In this document: in pieces, positions 14,790 to 22,728 of the stretch | How the letters are laid out: the number at the start of each line of letters is the position of its first letter | Numbering within the stretch: the stretch's first letter is position 1 | Origin: Capsulimonadaceae bacterium | GTDB lineage: Bacteria; Armatimonadota; Armatimonadia; Armatimonadales; Capsulimonadaceae | NCBI GenBank assembly: GCA_031292625.1 | Contig: JARLGU010000064.1 | Location: 1 to 38,221 of the forward strand | DNA: 38,221 bases | Reading direction: 5' to 3' | Position numbers and translations under genes: made by a program | Notes under the pieces: model-generated | Database searches by the model: none | The model's input: the letters and a program-made list of their open reading frames with translations, nothing else | What the model was told of the DNA's origin: nothing

Positions 14790-15196
14790 GTCTTCATCTC
14801 CCGGTCGATCCCTTCGCTCCAATGGATGCCCCGGTCAAGCGTGTGCTTTTCGACGATCCTGAAGTCCCCCAGGTACTCGAGCAGGACTTCGGTGACCTGC
14901 TCCTGGTTGAAGTCCTTACAGGAAAAAACGTCGACAAACGCCTGCCCAAGCTCTGGATAGGTGTGGATCGCCGCATGGGACTCGTAGAGGAGTACCAGAC
15001 TAGACCACCCCCGCTTTTCCGGCGTGCCCGACTCTTCAGCCGTGAGCGGCCCCGCCAGGATTCGCATACCAATGCGTTGGACAAGGGTAACGAGAAGGTC
15101 GCCAATTGCGGGACCATCGAGAGCCTCTTTGCGGGAGACCTCGGAGAGTCGAAGCGTAAGGTGCATGCCGTATGTCGTAGGGGTGTCTCTGTTCAT
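14768..15196 (-). CDS. speD: S-adenosylmethionine decarboxylase proenzyme
   Basis: 142 residues. The enzyme makes decarboxylated SAM, the aminopropyl donor for spermidine. The pyruvoyl-forming self-cleavage site is Glu72-Ser73 (YESHAAIHTYPE), with His78 and Cys93 (DVFSCKDFN). The spacing (Ser to His 5, Ser to Cys 20) equals that of the Thermotoga-type class 1B enzyme. The N-terminus (TTYGMHLTLRL) matches the GxH start of the family, and the length is normal. No Shine-Dalgarno is visible; an A-rich tract (ATAAAAAA) and a 14-base palindrome precede the ATG. It is second in the operon and overlaps the ureohydrolase gene. Confidence 0.92.
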   Translation of the reverse strand: MNRDTPTTYGMHLTLRLSEVSRKEALDGPAIGDLLVTLVQRIGMRILAGPLTAEESGTPEKRGWSSLVLLYESHAAIHTYPELGQAFVDVFSCKDFNQEQVTEVLLEYLGDFRIVEKHTLDRGIHWSEGIDREMKTWVASRS

Positions 15197-15209
15197 TTTT
15201 TTATCGAAT

Positions 15210-15223
15210 GGGCTACGTAGCCC
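15210..15223. other. 14-base perfect palindrome before speD
   Basis: GGGCTACGTAGCCC can fold as a 5-bp stem with an ACGT loop in the mRNA between the deoxyhypusine-synthase-like gene and speD. It lies 13 bases before the speD ATG, which has no Shine-Dalgarno. It could be a protein-binding site or an RNA hairpin affecting speD translation. Confidence 0.4.
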
Positions 15224-15294
15224 CGCAAATATCTCCCGGTGCTTGCCTGAGCCAGCGGCGCTTCGCGACGCTCTGGCGGTGATGAGAGTGGATG

Positions 15295-16263
15295 TTAATG
15301 ACCAAGAACATAATTAAAAATAAGCGGCGCGACGATCGTCGCATCCGATTCGATGATGTAACTCGGGGTTGAGCTGTCCAGCTTTCCCCAGGTGATTTTC
15401 TCATTCGGAACCGCACCGCTGTACGATCCGTATGAGGTCGTGCTGTCGCTGATCTGAGCGAAATACCCCCAGAGACGACAGTCTTCCTCGAGATCCTGGC
15501 GAATCAGAGGAACGACACAGATCGGGAAATCGCCAGCGATTCCTCCGCCGACCTGGAAAAATCCAAGCGAAGCGTCCACCGTGACGTCTTTATACCATTG
15601 AACCAGGAACGTCATCAGATCGATGCCGCCGCGAACGACGTTCGACCGGCTGATGTCTCCGCGAATGACGTGGCTCGCGAAGATATTGCCAAGCGTTGAG
15701 TCTTCCCAGCCAGGCACGAATATCGGAAGCCCCTTTTCGCAGGCGGCCAACAACCACGAGTCGTCCGGGGCAATTTCGTAAGCGCTCTCAAGCACTCCCG
15801 ATCGCAAAAGTTGGTACATGAACTCGTAAGGGAAATAGCTTTGCCCTTCGGCATCCGCCTTTTTCCAGAGATCGAGCACGTGCGCTTCAATCCGCCGGAT
15901 CGCTTGATCCTCCGGGATGCACGTATCGGTCACGCGATTGGCTCCGCGGTCACGCAGCGCAAGTTCCTGATCGGCGCTCAACGTCCGGTAACCTGGGATT
16001 CGTTCGTAGCTGGTATGCGCAACGAGGTTGAAAACGTCCTCTTCGAGATTCGCGCCAGTGCAGCAGATCCCATGAACTTTATCCCCTCGAATGAGTTCGG
16101 CGAGGGAGATGCCAAGTTCGGCGGTGCTCATTGCGCCTGCCAGCGTCAGAAACATTTTTCCGCCGCCGTCAAGGTGCTTGATCCACCCTTGCGCGGCATC
16201 CACGCACACGGCCGAATTAAAGTGCCTGAAGTTGCGATCCATAAAGGAGCGAATCTGTCCCAC
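15295..16263 (-). CDS. deoxyhypusine-synthase-like protein (possible homospermidine synthase)
   Basis: 322 residues. Landmarks of the deoxyhypusine synthase fold are KMFLTLAGAMSTAELGISLA, GICCTGANLEEDVFNLV, GLPIFVPGWEDSTLGNIFAS, VDASLGFFQVGGGIAGDFP and the active-site Lys294 in WGKLDSS (human Lys329 equivalent, SWGK). Bacteria generally lack the eIF5A substrate; characterised bacterial relatives transfer aminobutyl groups to polyamines, for example making homospermidine. The GTG start follows GAGGAG. It is the first gene of a four-gene minus-strand operon with speD and a ureohydrolase, so a polyamine role is likely. Spermidine or putrescine would be the donor. The family is firm, the acceptor inferred. 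Confidence 0.9.
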   Translation of the reverse strand: MGQIRSFMDRNFRHFNSAVCVDAAQGWIKHLDGGGKMFLTLAGAMSTAELGISLAELIRGDKVHGICCTGANLEEDVFNLVAHTSYERIPGYRTLSADQELALRDRGANRVTDTCIPEDQAIRRIEAHVLDLWKKADAEGQSYFPYEFMYQLLRSGVLESAYEIAPDDSWLLAACEKGLPIFVPGWEDSTLGNIFASHVIRGDISRSNVVRGGIDLMTFLVQWYKDVTVDASLGFFQVGGGIAGDFPICVVPLIRQDLEEDCRLWGYFAQISDSTTSYGSYSGAVPNEKITWGKLDSSTPSYIIESDATIVAPLIFNYVLGH

Positions 16264-16279
16264 GTCTCTCCTCGCAGAA

Positions 16280-16308
16280 AATAGGAGACGCCGCTAGCGT
16301 CTCCTATT
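16280..16308 (-). promoter_or_regulatory. leader hairpin of the polyamine operon with possible SD-sequestering alternative
   Basis: A perfect 12-bp inverted repeat (AATAGGAGACGC at 16280-16291, GCGTCTCCTATT at 16297-16308) with a 5-base loop lies 17 bases before the GTG start. On the minus-strand transcript the second arm contains UCUCCU and the ribosome binding site downstream contains AGGAGA. The second arm could therefore pair either with the first arm (site free) or with the ribosome binding site (site hidden). Confidence 0.5.
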
Positions 16309-16732
16309 CCGAGCATATCAATTTGCCTGACAAGTATACCCTCTTGGTTGCCCGATATATGTGATTTTTGAGCGACGAAAACAAGAATTTCAATGGCAGC
16401 GAACGAAGCATTCTCATGGCGTTATTCGCCGTCGTGCATCATGCCAAGCTTACGTATATTCAAAATTATATATGTCTCGACAGAGCGCCGTCGCGCCAAC
16501 GCCTCCGCGGCTGCTTAAGCAGTGACCGGACCCGTTGTATCTTTGGATACTGTGCATCAATGGGTGTATCAAGCGAGTAAGCCACGATACAGATCACACG
16601 TGACATTTCAAATGAAAGAATGATTGCAAAATCGAACGATTCATGCTAAACTTACGTCTAAGGTGTTGGTATGTGGTCGAAAACAGCTTAGGGTGCGCCC
16701 ACCACTGACGTTCAAGCACAAGCCGCTCTCAT
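16309..16732. other. AT-richer intergenic region with one promoter
   Basis: This 424-base gap separates the divergent polyamine operon and the membrane ATPase gene. It holds GTATC-TTTG-GATAC at about 16538-16551 and the promoter listed separately. A 70-codon TTG-started open frame (16368-16580) has unconvincing composition and no ribosome binding site. I see no tRNA or known RNA element. Confidence 0.5.
16624..16652 (+). promoter_or_regulatory. candidate promoter of the membrane ATPase gene
   Basis: TTGCAA (16624-16629), a 17-base spacer and TAAACT (16647-16652). This gives an approximately 75-base leader to the ATG at 16733. Confidence 0.5.
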
Positions 16733-18331
16733 ATGATAAACGCCTTATCTAGCCGCTTCCCTTTGGATAGCCACGCCGACCATAAGTCATCGGCCGTCGC
16801 AAACAAGGGTTGTATTAGCTTGGTGTTGCGATCGGCGTCCCTGTTTATTGCGACGCTTGGCGGTATCGTTCTTGTTTCCTGGCATGCCCATTATCTTCCA
16901 GGCCTTCGCCTACTCCCTTTCTTCGCCGTAATGGCGTACAATGCCGCATTTTGCTTTCTTGTGTTAGGCCTCGGATTCTTTTTCGCGCTTTCAGGTTACC
17001 GTCGCGCCGCATGTGTCGCCGCCCTCGTCACGGGCACAATCGGCGGACTGACACTCATTGAGTTTATCGGAAACGTCGATCTGCATATCGATGAGCTCAC
17101 GATGAAGTGCTATATAAACAGCGGCTACCCGCCCTACGCGCGAATGGCGATTTCCAGCGCCGTATGCTTCGTGCTCGCACCGTGCGCTCTCGCGCTCATG
17201 TCTCGCAAAACCGCCAGACCATTGGACAACCTGATAATCGTATTGCTGGGCGGTATCGTTTTTCTGCTTGGAATAGTCGGCGCGAGCGGCTACTTGACCG
17301 GGGCCAGTCTGACGTACGCTTACGGCTATCTGACGCGCATGGCGCTGCATACGTCGATCGCATTCGTTGTTCTGGGGGCTATCATCGTCGCCGATGCATG
17401 GTCTCGCAGCAATGATACATTGACCGGAACGCCTTCGTGGCTCCCCGCGCTCCCCGGAATGGCCTGCTTGGCCCTCACTCTAATCGTCTGGCAAACGCTC
17501 GTCGTTCACCAGGCGGCGCTAGACGCATCGGCCGGTCATCTTTCGGCGAGTTCCGTGAAGGCATCAGGCAACCCCATTCGTTGGGCTGAATCCCTTGTGC
17601 TCATCGAAGAGGTCGCCGCGGGTCTGATCAGCGCAATCCTTTTGACCGCATGCGCCTTCTTCCATATGCGCTCCCGGCACTCCGCCGCCGAACTTGCCTT
17701 AGCCAATGGAACGCTCGAAGCGCATGTTGCCCAACGCACCGCAGAACTCGCCCAAGCCAACGACGAGATTGAGCTTTCAAGCAAACGAATGAAAGTATTC
17801 GTCATGGATGTCCTCGCGAGCGTCACCGAAGGCCGCTTAAGACTCTGTAACGATCCGTCGGAATTGCCGGCTCCTTTTCCCACTCTGCTCCGCACTCCGA
17901 TCCCACTCTCCCGTAAGCACGGCATGGCTGAACTCCGGTCCGTCGTGAAAGAAGCCTGCGGTATCCTTAAGTTCCAGGATGAGCGGTTCTATGACCTTCT
18001 GACGGCAACCGGGGAAGCCGCCATGAACGCCATCGTGCACGCAACCGAAGGAGTGGCCGAAGTGCGCGTCGATGGGGACAGCCGCGTCCAGATTTGGATC
18101 CGCGATTTTGGATCCGGCATCGATATGCGCAATCTCCCCCGGGCAACTCTCGAGCGTGGGTTCACCACCGCCGGAAGCCTCGGACACGGCATCAAAATGA
18201 TCCTGCAGACAGCCGACGCCATGTGGCTGCTCACTGGAGCGAGCGGAACCACGGTCGTTCTGGAACAGAGCGCGGTCGCCCCGACTCACGCGTGGTCATC
18301 GAGCGACTGGCCAGGCGTGTTCCCCGGGTGA
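16733..18331 (+). CDS. multi-pass membrane protein with C-terminal RsbW-like histidine-kinase-type ATPase
   Basis: 532 residues. About eight hydrophobic segments fill residues 30-315, for example SLFIATLGGIVLVSW, LLPFFAVMAYNAAFCFLVLG, LIIVLLGGIVFLLGIVGASG and LISAILLTACAFFHM. A predicted coiled segment (about 318-350, ANGTLEAHVAQRTAELAQAN) leads to a GHKL ATPase domain. Its N-box is EAAMNAIVHA, G1 is RDFGSGID and G2 is GSLGHGIKMI. There is no phospho-accepting His box, and the ATPase resembles RsbW/SpoIIAB anti-sigma kinases more than sensor kinases. It may be a membrane-tethered switch kinase, but no anti-anti-sigma partner is adjacent. The start lacks a clear ribosome binding site. Confidence 0.82.
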   Translation: MINALSSRFPLDSHADHKSSAVANKGCISLVLRSASLFIATLGGIVLVSWHAHYLPGLRLLPFFAVMAYNAAFCFLVLGLGFFFALSGYRRAACVAALVTGTIGGLTLIEFIGNVDLHIDELTMKCYINSGYPPYARMAISSAVCFVLAPCALALMSRKTARPLDNLIIVLLGGIVFLLGIVGASGYLTGASLTYAYGYLTRMALHTSIAFVVLGAIIVADAWSRSNDTLTGTPSWLPALPGMACLALTLIVWQTLVVHQAALDASAGHLSASSVKASGNPIRWAESLVLIEEVAAGLISAILLTACAFFHMRSRHSAAELALANGTLEAHVAQRTAELAQANDEIELSSKRMKVFVMDVLASVTEGRLRLCNDPSELPAPFPTLLRTPIPLSRKHGMAELRSVVKEACGILKFQDERFYDLLTATGEAAMNAIVHATEGVAEVRVDGDSRVQIWIRDFGSGIDMRNLPRATLERGFTTAGSLGHGIKMILQTADAMWLLTGASGTTVVLEQSAVAPTHAWSSSDWPGVFPG

Positions 18332-18347
18332 TCAAAAGGCCGCTCGG

Positions 18348-19220
18348 CTATATTCGGTGCAGGCGGTTCTCCGCCCGATAGGTCGAAGGCGGAACACCTT
18401 GGATCGTCTTAAACACGCGGCAGAAGTGATACGGATTGCTAAAGCCCATGATGTCCGCAATCTCCGACACGCTAAGTTCCTCATGCACGAGCAAACGGCA
18501 AGCCTCCCGGACGCGGAGAAGACGCACGTACTCCATCGGCGCGTGCCCGAATTGCTCCTTAAACACCATATGAAAGTGCGACGGCGACATACAAGCGCGG
18601 TCAGCCAGCGTCTCGATCTTGATCGAATGGGACAGATTCTCCGCAATGTAATCGAGCACCGGCGTCATCCGCGCGGAGTGTTCGAGCAACGCCAAGCTTC
18701 CAGGCTTGAGATCTGAAATCTGCCAGACAAGACCGACGAGACGGTAAATGAGTTCCCTCGTCCGCAGCGCATCTTGAACCGATTGGCGGCTGTTGATCGA
18801 CTTATCGCCGGATGCCGCGGAATGATCCATCGGCGTTAGCATCTCGCCAATGATGTCGCTGATGGCGCGCGCGGCATCGCCTGATACTCGAAGCGGCATA
18901 TTCAGCAACGACGTCAGTTCATGGTGTCGATAGAGCGTGCCATAGAAGTGGAGCCAACGCGCTTCCATATACCGATCACGACCATAATGATGACCGATCG
19001 TCAGCGGCGTGCCGGCTGGCGTAAGGAAGAGCTCTCCCGGCTCTATGCGCTCGGAGCCGCCAGGAATGGATATTTCGTAGGCGCCGGAAACGACCTGCGA
19101 CAAGATAGCTTCCGGAACCGTTTTCTTATGGATAAAGCCGTCAGCAAAGTCACGCGACGTCCCGACGCTCACGGAAACGACCTCAAGTTGAGGCATTAAG
19201 TCGATTCTTTGTACAGGCAT
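18348..19220 (-). CDS. AraC-family transcriptional regulator of the adjacent sugar cluster
   Basis: 290 residues. An N-terminal cupin-like sensing domain (AYEISIPGGSERIEPGELFL, then TPAGTPLTIGHHYGRDRYME) is followed by a C-terminal AraC domain at about 185-288. The domain shows IKIETLADRACMSPSHFHMV, then FGHAPMEYVRLLRVREACRL, then SVSEIADIMGFSNPYHFCRV. It is divergent from the isomerase/dehydrogenase/ThuA operon, with 125 bases between, and most likely activates it in response to a sugar or sugar derivative. The gene is convergent with the membrane ATPase gene, 16 bases away, with no obvious terminator. Confidence 0.9.
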   Translation of the reverse strand: MPVQRIDLMPQLEVVSVSVGTSRDFADGFIHKKTVPEAILSQVVSGAYEISIPGGSERIEPGELFLTPAGTPLTIGHHYGRDRYMEARWLHFYGTLYRHHELTSLLNMPLRVSGDAARAISDIIGEMLTPMDHSAASGDKSINSRQSVQDALRTRELIYRLVGLVWQISDLKPGSLALLEHSARMTPVLDYIAENLSHSIKIETLADRACMSPSHFHMVFKEQFGHAPMEYVRLLRVREACRLLVHEELSVSEIADIMGFSNPYHFCRVFKTIQGVPPSTYRAENRLHRI

Positions 19221-19345
19221 AATGATTCACCGCGATAGCACAATCAGAGAAACGGATATGCTTTCCGTACTTCGCGGCATGGATCGAACATTCCTGTTTC
19301 GCTTATCATGGAGGAGCAAGATAACTTCCTTTCAAGGAGCCCTTC

Positions 19346-20149
19346 ATGAGCACAGCATTTCCCGCCAGAGGCGTCTCTGCGTGGACATTTCACAAGCAAT
19401 TTCAGAACAACACTCTGGAACACCCAGAGTTCTTCCGCATTATCGCGGACCTCGGCGTACGCGACGTGGAGCTTATCGCGGCGTTTCTCCCATCCCAGGA
19501 GCCAGAATACCTGCGCGGCATTCGCCAGGCGGCCGAAGCCCACGGGTTGCGCTTCGTCAACATCGCCATCGATGACCGATACGACCTTTCGTCGGCGGAT
19601 GCCGCCAACAGGCGGAACGCCATCGATAGGACGATCGCCTGGCTTGACGCCGCCGTCATCCTGGGCTGTCCCAATGTCCGCAACAACTCCGGCGGTGAGA
19701 ATATGGACGCCTGTGTCGAAAGCTTTACGACGCTTGCGGCGGAAGCCGGCAAGCGCGGGTTGAATATGCTTATCGAAGCGCACGGCGGGTTCTCGTCGGA
19801 CGCTGCAATCATCTTGCCGATCATCGACCGCGTTCGCCAAGCTCACCCCGGCCGTCTGTCATTGGTCGCGGACTTCGGCAACGTTTATACGACCCCGGAA
19901 AGAGATCGCTACGCACAGATTCGCGATATGGCGCCGTACGCGTCCATCATCCACCCTAAGATGCACAACTTCGACGAAAACGGCGACCAGCCCGAATGGA
20001 ACACCGCGCGCCTCGTCAAGATCGTCCTCGATTCCGGATTCGATGGACCCTGGATTGTGGAATATGAAGGATCGAACGACGATCCCGTATCGGGGCTTAA
20101 TAAAAGCTACGCGCTTCTGGAGCGGTGCTTCCAGTTGGCGAAGGAGTAA
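19346..20149 (+). CDS. sugar phosphate isomerase/epimerase family TIM-barrel protein
   Basis: 267 residues behind AAGGAG. It belongs to the xylose-isomerase-like/AP-endonuclease-2 TIM-barrel family. Strand ends visible are RGVSAWTFHKQF, DLGVRDVELIAAF, GLRFVNIAIDD, LGCPNVRNNSGGE, NMLIEAHGGFSSD, LSLVADFGNVY, SIIHPKMHNFDENG and GPWIVEYEGSNDD. Metal ligands are probably Glu (IEAHGG), Asp (VADFGN), His (HPKMHNF) and the last Glu (EYEG). Relatives isomerise or epimerise sugars, or act on inositol or keto-sugars. First gene of a three-gene operon with a zinc-free dehydrogenase and ThuA. The exact substrate is unknown. Confidence 0.88.
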   Translation: MSTAFPARGVSAWTFHKQFQNNTLEHPEFFRIIADLGVRDVELIAAFLPSQEPEYLRGIRQAAEAHGLRFVNIAIDDRYDLSSADAANRRNAIDRTIAWLDAAVILGCPNVRNNSGGENMDACVESFTTLAAEAGKRGLNMLIEAHGGFSSDAAIILPIIDRVRQAHPGRLSLVADFGNVYTTPERDRYAQIRDMAPYASIIHPKMHNFDENGDQPEWNTARLVKIVLDSGFDGPWIVEYEGSNDDPVSGLNKSYALLERCFQLAKE

Positions 20150-20151
20150 TC

Positions 20152-21117
20152 ATGGAAAAGCGAATCGCATTCGTCGCGCCTGAGCAAGCCGCGCTGGTAG
20201 ATGCCGCGCCCCCCACGCCGCCAGGAAGCGGCGAGGTTCTGGGCCGAACGATCGTAACGCTAATCAGCCCCGGAACGGAACTAAACGCGAACTATAGAGG
20301 AACGACCTTTCCATCCTATTCCGGATACGCGTCGATCTTCGAGGTCGCGCAGGTCGGACCGAACACTACCGGAGTTTCCCCAGGACAAATCCTGTATGCG
20401 ATGGGCGGCCACTGCAGCTTTCAAAAGATCGCCGTGGCAAACACCTTGCCCGTCCCCGACGGACTGCCTCCGCAGCGCGCCGTCATCGCAAGGCTGATGG
20501 GCGTTTCGATGACGACGCTCGTGACTACGCGCGCTCGTCCGGGCGAGATCGTGCTGGTCGCCGGCCTCGGTCCCGTCGGCTATCTTGCGGCGCTGCAATT
20601 TCGCCGAACCGGGTATCGCGTGGTCGTGTGCGACCCGGAGCCGTCCCGCCGCAATCTGGCCGCATCCGCCGGATTTACGGAAGTCTTCCCGTCCATACCC
20701 TTCGAGGATCCGGCATACGCCGGAAAAGTCGCTCTCGTGGTTGAATGCTCGGGACACGAACAGGCCGCGCTCGACGGTTGCAAGATCGTCCGCCGCCTCG
20801 GCGAAGTCGTGCTCGTCGGCGTTCCGTGGAAGCAATACACGGATATCTCGGCCCATTCGATCCTTCACGCCGTATTCCATAAGTATGCGCTCCTGCGTTC
20901 CGGATGGGAATGGGAGGCGCCGATGCACTCGAGCTTATACGATCCCGTTGGCATCATGGACAACATTGCGACCGCCCTGAGATGGCTGTCCGATGGCAGC
21001 GTGGAGATCGGCGACACAATCAACTTGCTCGCCCCGCCGGACGCCGCGAGTGTCTATCGCTCGCTCGCCGACCGCACTCTGCCCGGCCTCTTTCCCGTGT
21101 TCGAGTGGTCAAGGTAA
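20152..21117 (+). CDS. zinc-independent medium-chain dehydrogenase/reductase
   Basis: 321 residues. ATG 20152 follows AAGGAG that overlaps the previous stop, indicating coupling. The N-terminal GroES-like domain (GEVLGRTIVTLISPGTELNA, then YSGYASIFEVAQVGPNTTGV) lacks the catalytic-zinc Cys and the GHE motif, so this is a zinc-free member. The Rossmann domain has VLVAGLGPVGYLAALQFR and VVVCDPEPSRR, the acidic residue after strand 2 favouring NAD(H). DLVVECSG-type (LVVECSGHEQAAL) and GEVVLVGVPW follow. Such enzymes often act on sugar-derived alcohols or ketones. It is the middle gene of the sugar cluster. Confidence 0.88.
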   Translation: MEKRIAFVAPEQAALVDAAPPTPPGSGEVLGRTIVTLISPGTELNANYRGTTFPSYSGYASIFEVAQVGPNTTGVSPGQILYAMGGHCSFQKIAVANTLPVPDGLPPQRAVIARLMGVSMTTLVTTRARPGEIVLVAGLGPVGYLAALQFRRTGYRVVVCDPEPSRRNLAASAGFTEVFPSIPFEDPAYAGKVALVVECSGHEQAALDGCKIVRRLGEVVLVGVPWKQYTDISAHSILHAVFHKYALLRSGWEWEAPMHSSLYDPVGIMDNIATALRWLSDGSVEIGDTINLLAPPDAASVYRSLADRTLPGLFPVFEWSR

Positions 21118-21125
21118 TTACTGAC

Positions 21126-21818
21126 ATGACAAGCAACGCGCACGCTCCGAAAACCTCGAAAGGACTCGAAACTCGTGTGGCCGTCGTAACCGGCGGTCAC
21201 ACCTTCGACGTCCCAAACTTTCATCGGCTGTTCCGTGATCTAGAAGGCGTCGATCCATACATTCAGTCCATCGATGATTTTGCCGCGTCCCCCAAAGAGG
21301 TTCGCCAATCTTACGACGCCATCGTGTTCTTCATTATGATGCTTCCGTCGCCGGAGGATGAAGGCCACGAATGGTATGCCGGAAAGCCGCTTACGGCTCT
21401 TTCCGAACTCGGAGAAGTCCCGCAGGGGATCGTCATTTTTCATCACGCCCTCTTCGCGTATCCGCAATGGCCGCAATGGGACGAGATCGTTGGGATCAGC
21501 AATCGCAAGGGTGGTTACGAACTCGGCGTACGCGTCACAACGAATGTCGCACTCGATCACCCGATAACGCGGGGATCCGGCTCGTGTACAATGATCGATG
21601 AAACGTACACGTTGCCAAACGCAAGCGAGGGTAGCCAAATCCTGCTCACCTGTCAGCACTCCTCGAGCATGAAGACGCTCGCCTGGATCCGTCAATACCG
21701 CCAAAGCCGCGTCTTCTGCTACCAGGGAGGACACGATAACTCCGCATGGTCTCAACCAACCTTCAGAGAAGTTCTACGCAGGGGAATATTGTGGAGCGCG
21801 GATCGTCTCTCGACGTAA
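21126..21818 (+). CDS. ThuA-like domain protein
   Basis: 230 residues. I start at ATG 21126, eight bases after the dehydrogenase stop; the open frame extends further upstream but inside that gene. The fold is ThuA/class I glutamine amidotransferase-like: RVAVVTGGHTFDVPNFHRLF, YDAIVFFIMM, GIVIFHHALFAYPQW and PITRGSGSCTMIDETYTLPN, ending SRVFCYQGGHDNSAWSQPTF. The G-x-H-x-F start and H-PI ... DE-Y segment are typical. ThuA proteins occur with sugar dehydrogenases in catabolism of disaccharides through 3-keto derivatives, which agrees with the operon. Catalytic role unproven. Confidence 0.88.
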   Translation: MTSNAHAPKTSKGLETRVAVVTGGHTFDVPNFHRLFRDLEGVDPYIQSIDDFAASPKEVRQSYDAIVFFIMMLPSPEDEGHEWYAGKPLTALSELGEVPQGIVIFHHALFAYPQWPQWDEIVGISNRKGGYELGVRVTTNVALDHPITRGSGSCTMIDETYTLPNASEGSQILLTCQHSSSMKTLAWIRQYRQSRVFCYQGGHDNSAWSQPTFREVLRRGILWSADRLST

Positions 21819-21858
21819 TGGCGTCCTGTCGCAAGATTCGCCTCCGTGCGCCGACCAA

Positions 21859-22650
21859 TCAATAGGCGGGAGATGCGTAACACTTTGCAATCGCATCCGC
21901 GACCTGCCCTTCGACATCCTGCGTAACGCTTCGATGCGACATTGCGTCACGCAATTCGCGAAGCCCTGCGGAGACATCCTTCGGGCAATCCGCCGGACGA
22001 TCTTTGTAAAGGTTGTCAACGAGATCGAGCGATGCGATGTCCGGCGACACCGTCCTCGCGGCCGCGAGACTTGCCGATAGCTGGCCAAGACGAAAGCTCC
22101 ACAGCGCCGCAGGGCTATGCGTGAGTTTCAGCCAAATGGCAAGCCGGCTCCAGGTTCTTGGGATCACACGATCAGATTCGTCCATTGTCGCAAGGATCCG
22201 CACGATCGCGGGATCGATCTCCTTCGATACCTTAGCGGTTTCGGCCGTGTCAATGGATCCCGACAGCACCGCCGCCGCCTGAACGGCATCGGCATATGTG
22301 CTGTCAGGCGCTCCTAAGCGCTTGAGATGCCCGACGGCGTCCTCAAGCGCGGCGCGCTGCGAGCGGCGGCAGGCGTCCGCCATGCGGTCGAGACGGTCGA
22401 TTGCCGCGCGCGGCGGAGGATCGCTCGGAAGTTCCTTCAACGTCTCGACCTGCTTGTCCAGCATCAAGATTTTGCACCTGGGCGTAGCGAGCGCCCAGCC
22501 AAGAAAATAGGCCTGGTTTGAGGGGTCTGATACCGCCCATGGACCGTCATCCGCCTGAGCGATTGAGACCAAGAAGGCAAAACAGAGGAGAGGCAATGCC
22601 GCAAAGCGGATTAACGAAGGCAACGAGTTCACAGCGAGTATGACCGCCAA
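21859..22650 (-). CDS. exported protein of unknown function
   Basis: About 263 residues from TTG 22650, or 257 from GTG 22632; neither has a good ribosome binding site. A clear signal peptide is present (LIRFAALPLLCFAFLVSIAQA, cleaved near AQA-DDG). The mature part is mostly helical with conserved-looking aromatic residues near its start (WAVSDPSNQAYFLGWALATP) and three or four Cys that could form disulfides. No enzymatic motif or repeat is visible and I do not recognise the family. It is convergent with the ThuA gene, 40 bases away. The zinc-ribbon gene upstream on the same strand is separated by a hairpin, so transcription may be separate. Confidence 0.65.
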   Translation of the reverse strand: MAVILAVNSLPSLIRFAALPLLCFAFLVSIAQADDGPWAVSDPSNQAYFLGWALATPRCKILMLDKQVETLKELPSDPPPRAAIDRLDRMADACRRSQRAALEDAVGHLKRLGAPDSTYADAVQAAAVLSGSIDTAETAKVSKEIDPAIVRILATMDESDRVIPRTWSRLAIWLKLTHSPAALWSFRLGQLSASLAAARTVSPDIASLDLVDNLYKDRPADCPKDVSAGLRELRDAMSHRSVTQDVEGQVADAIAKCYASPAY

Positions 22651-22678
22651 AGAGCATCAAATGTTTCGACAATTATGA

Positions 22679-22710
22679 CCCGCCTGCCGGAGAGGGCGCC
22701 GGCAGGCGGG
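22679..22710 (-). terminator. strong hairpin after the zinc-ribbon protein gene
   Basis: A perfect 12-bp stem, CCCGCCTGCCGG (22679-22690) and CCGGCAGGCGGG (22699-22710), has an 8-base loop and lies 18 bases past the stop of the minus-strand gene. No T-tract follows on the minus strand, so termination efficiency is uncertain. Confidence 0.5.
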
Positions 22711-22728
22711 CCAAATCGTCAATAAACG

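Noticed and set aside
16368-16580. 70-codon open frame in the intergenic region
   Set aside because: TTG start, no ribosome binding site and no recognisable motif.
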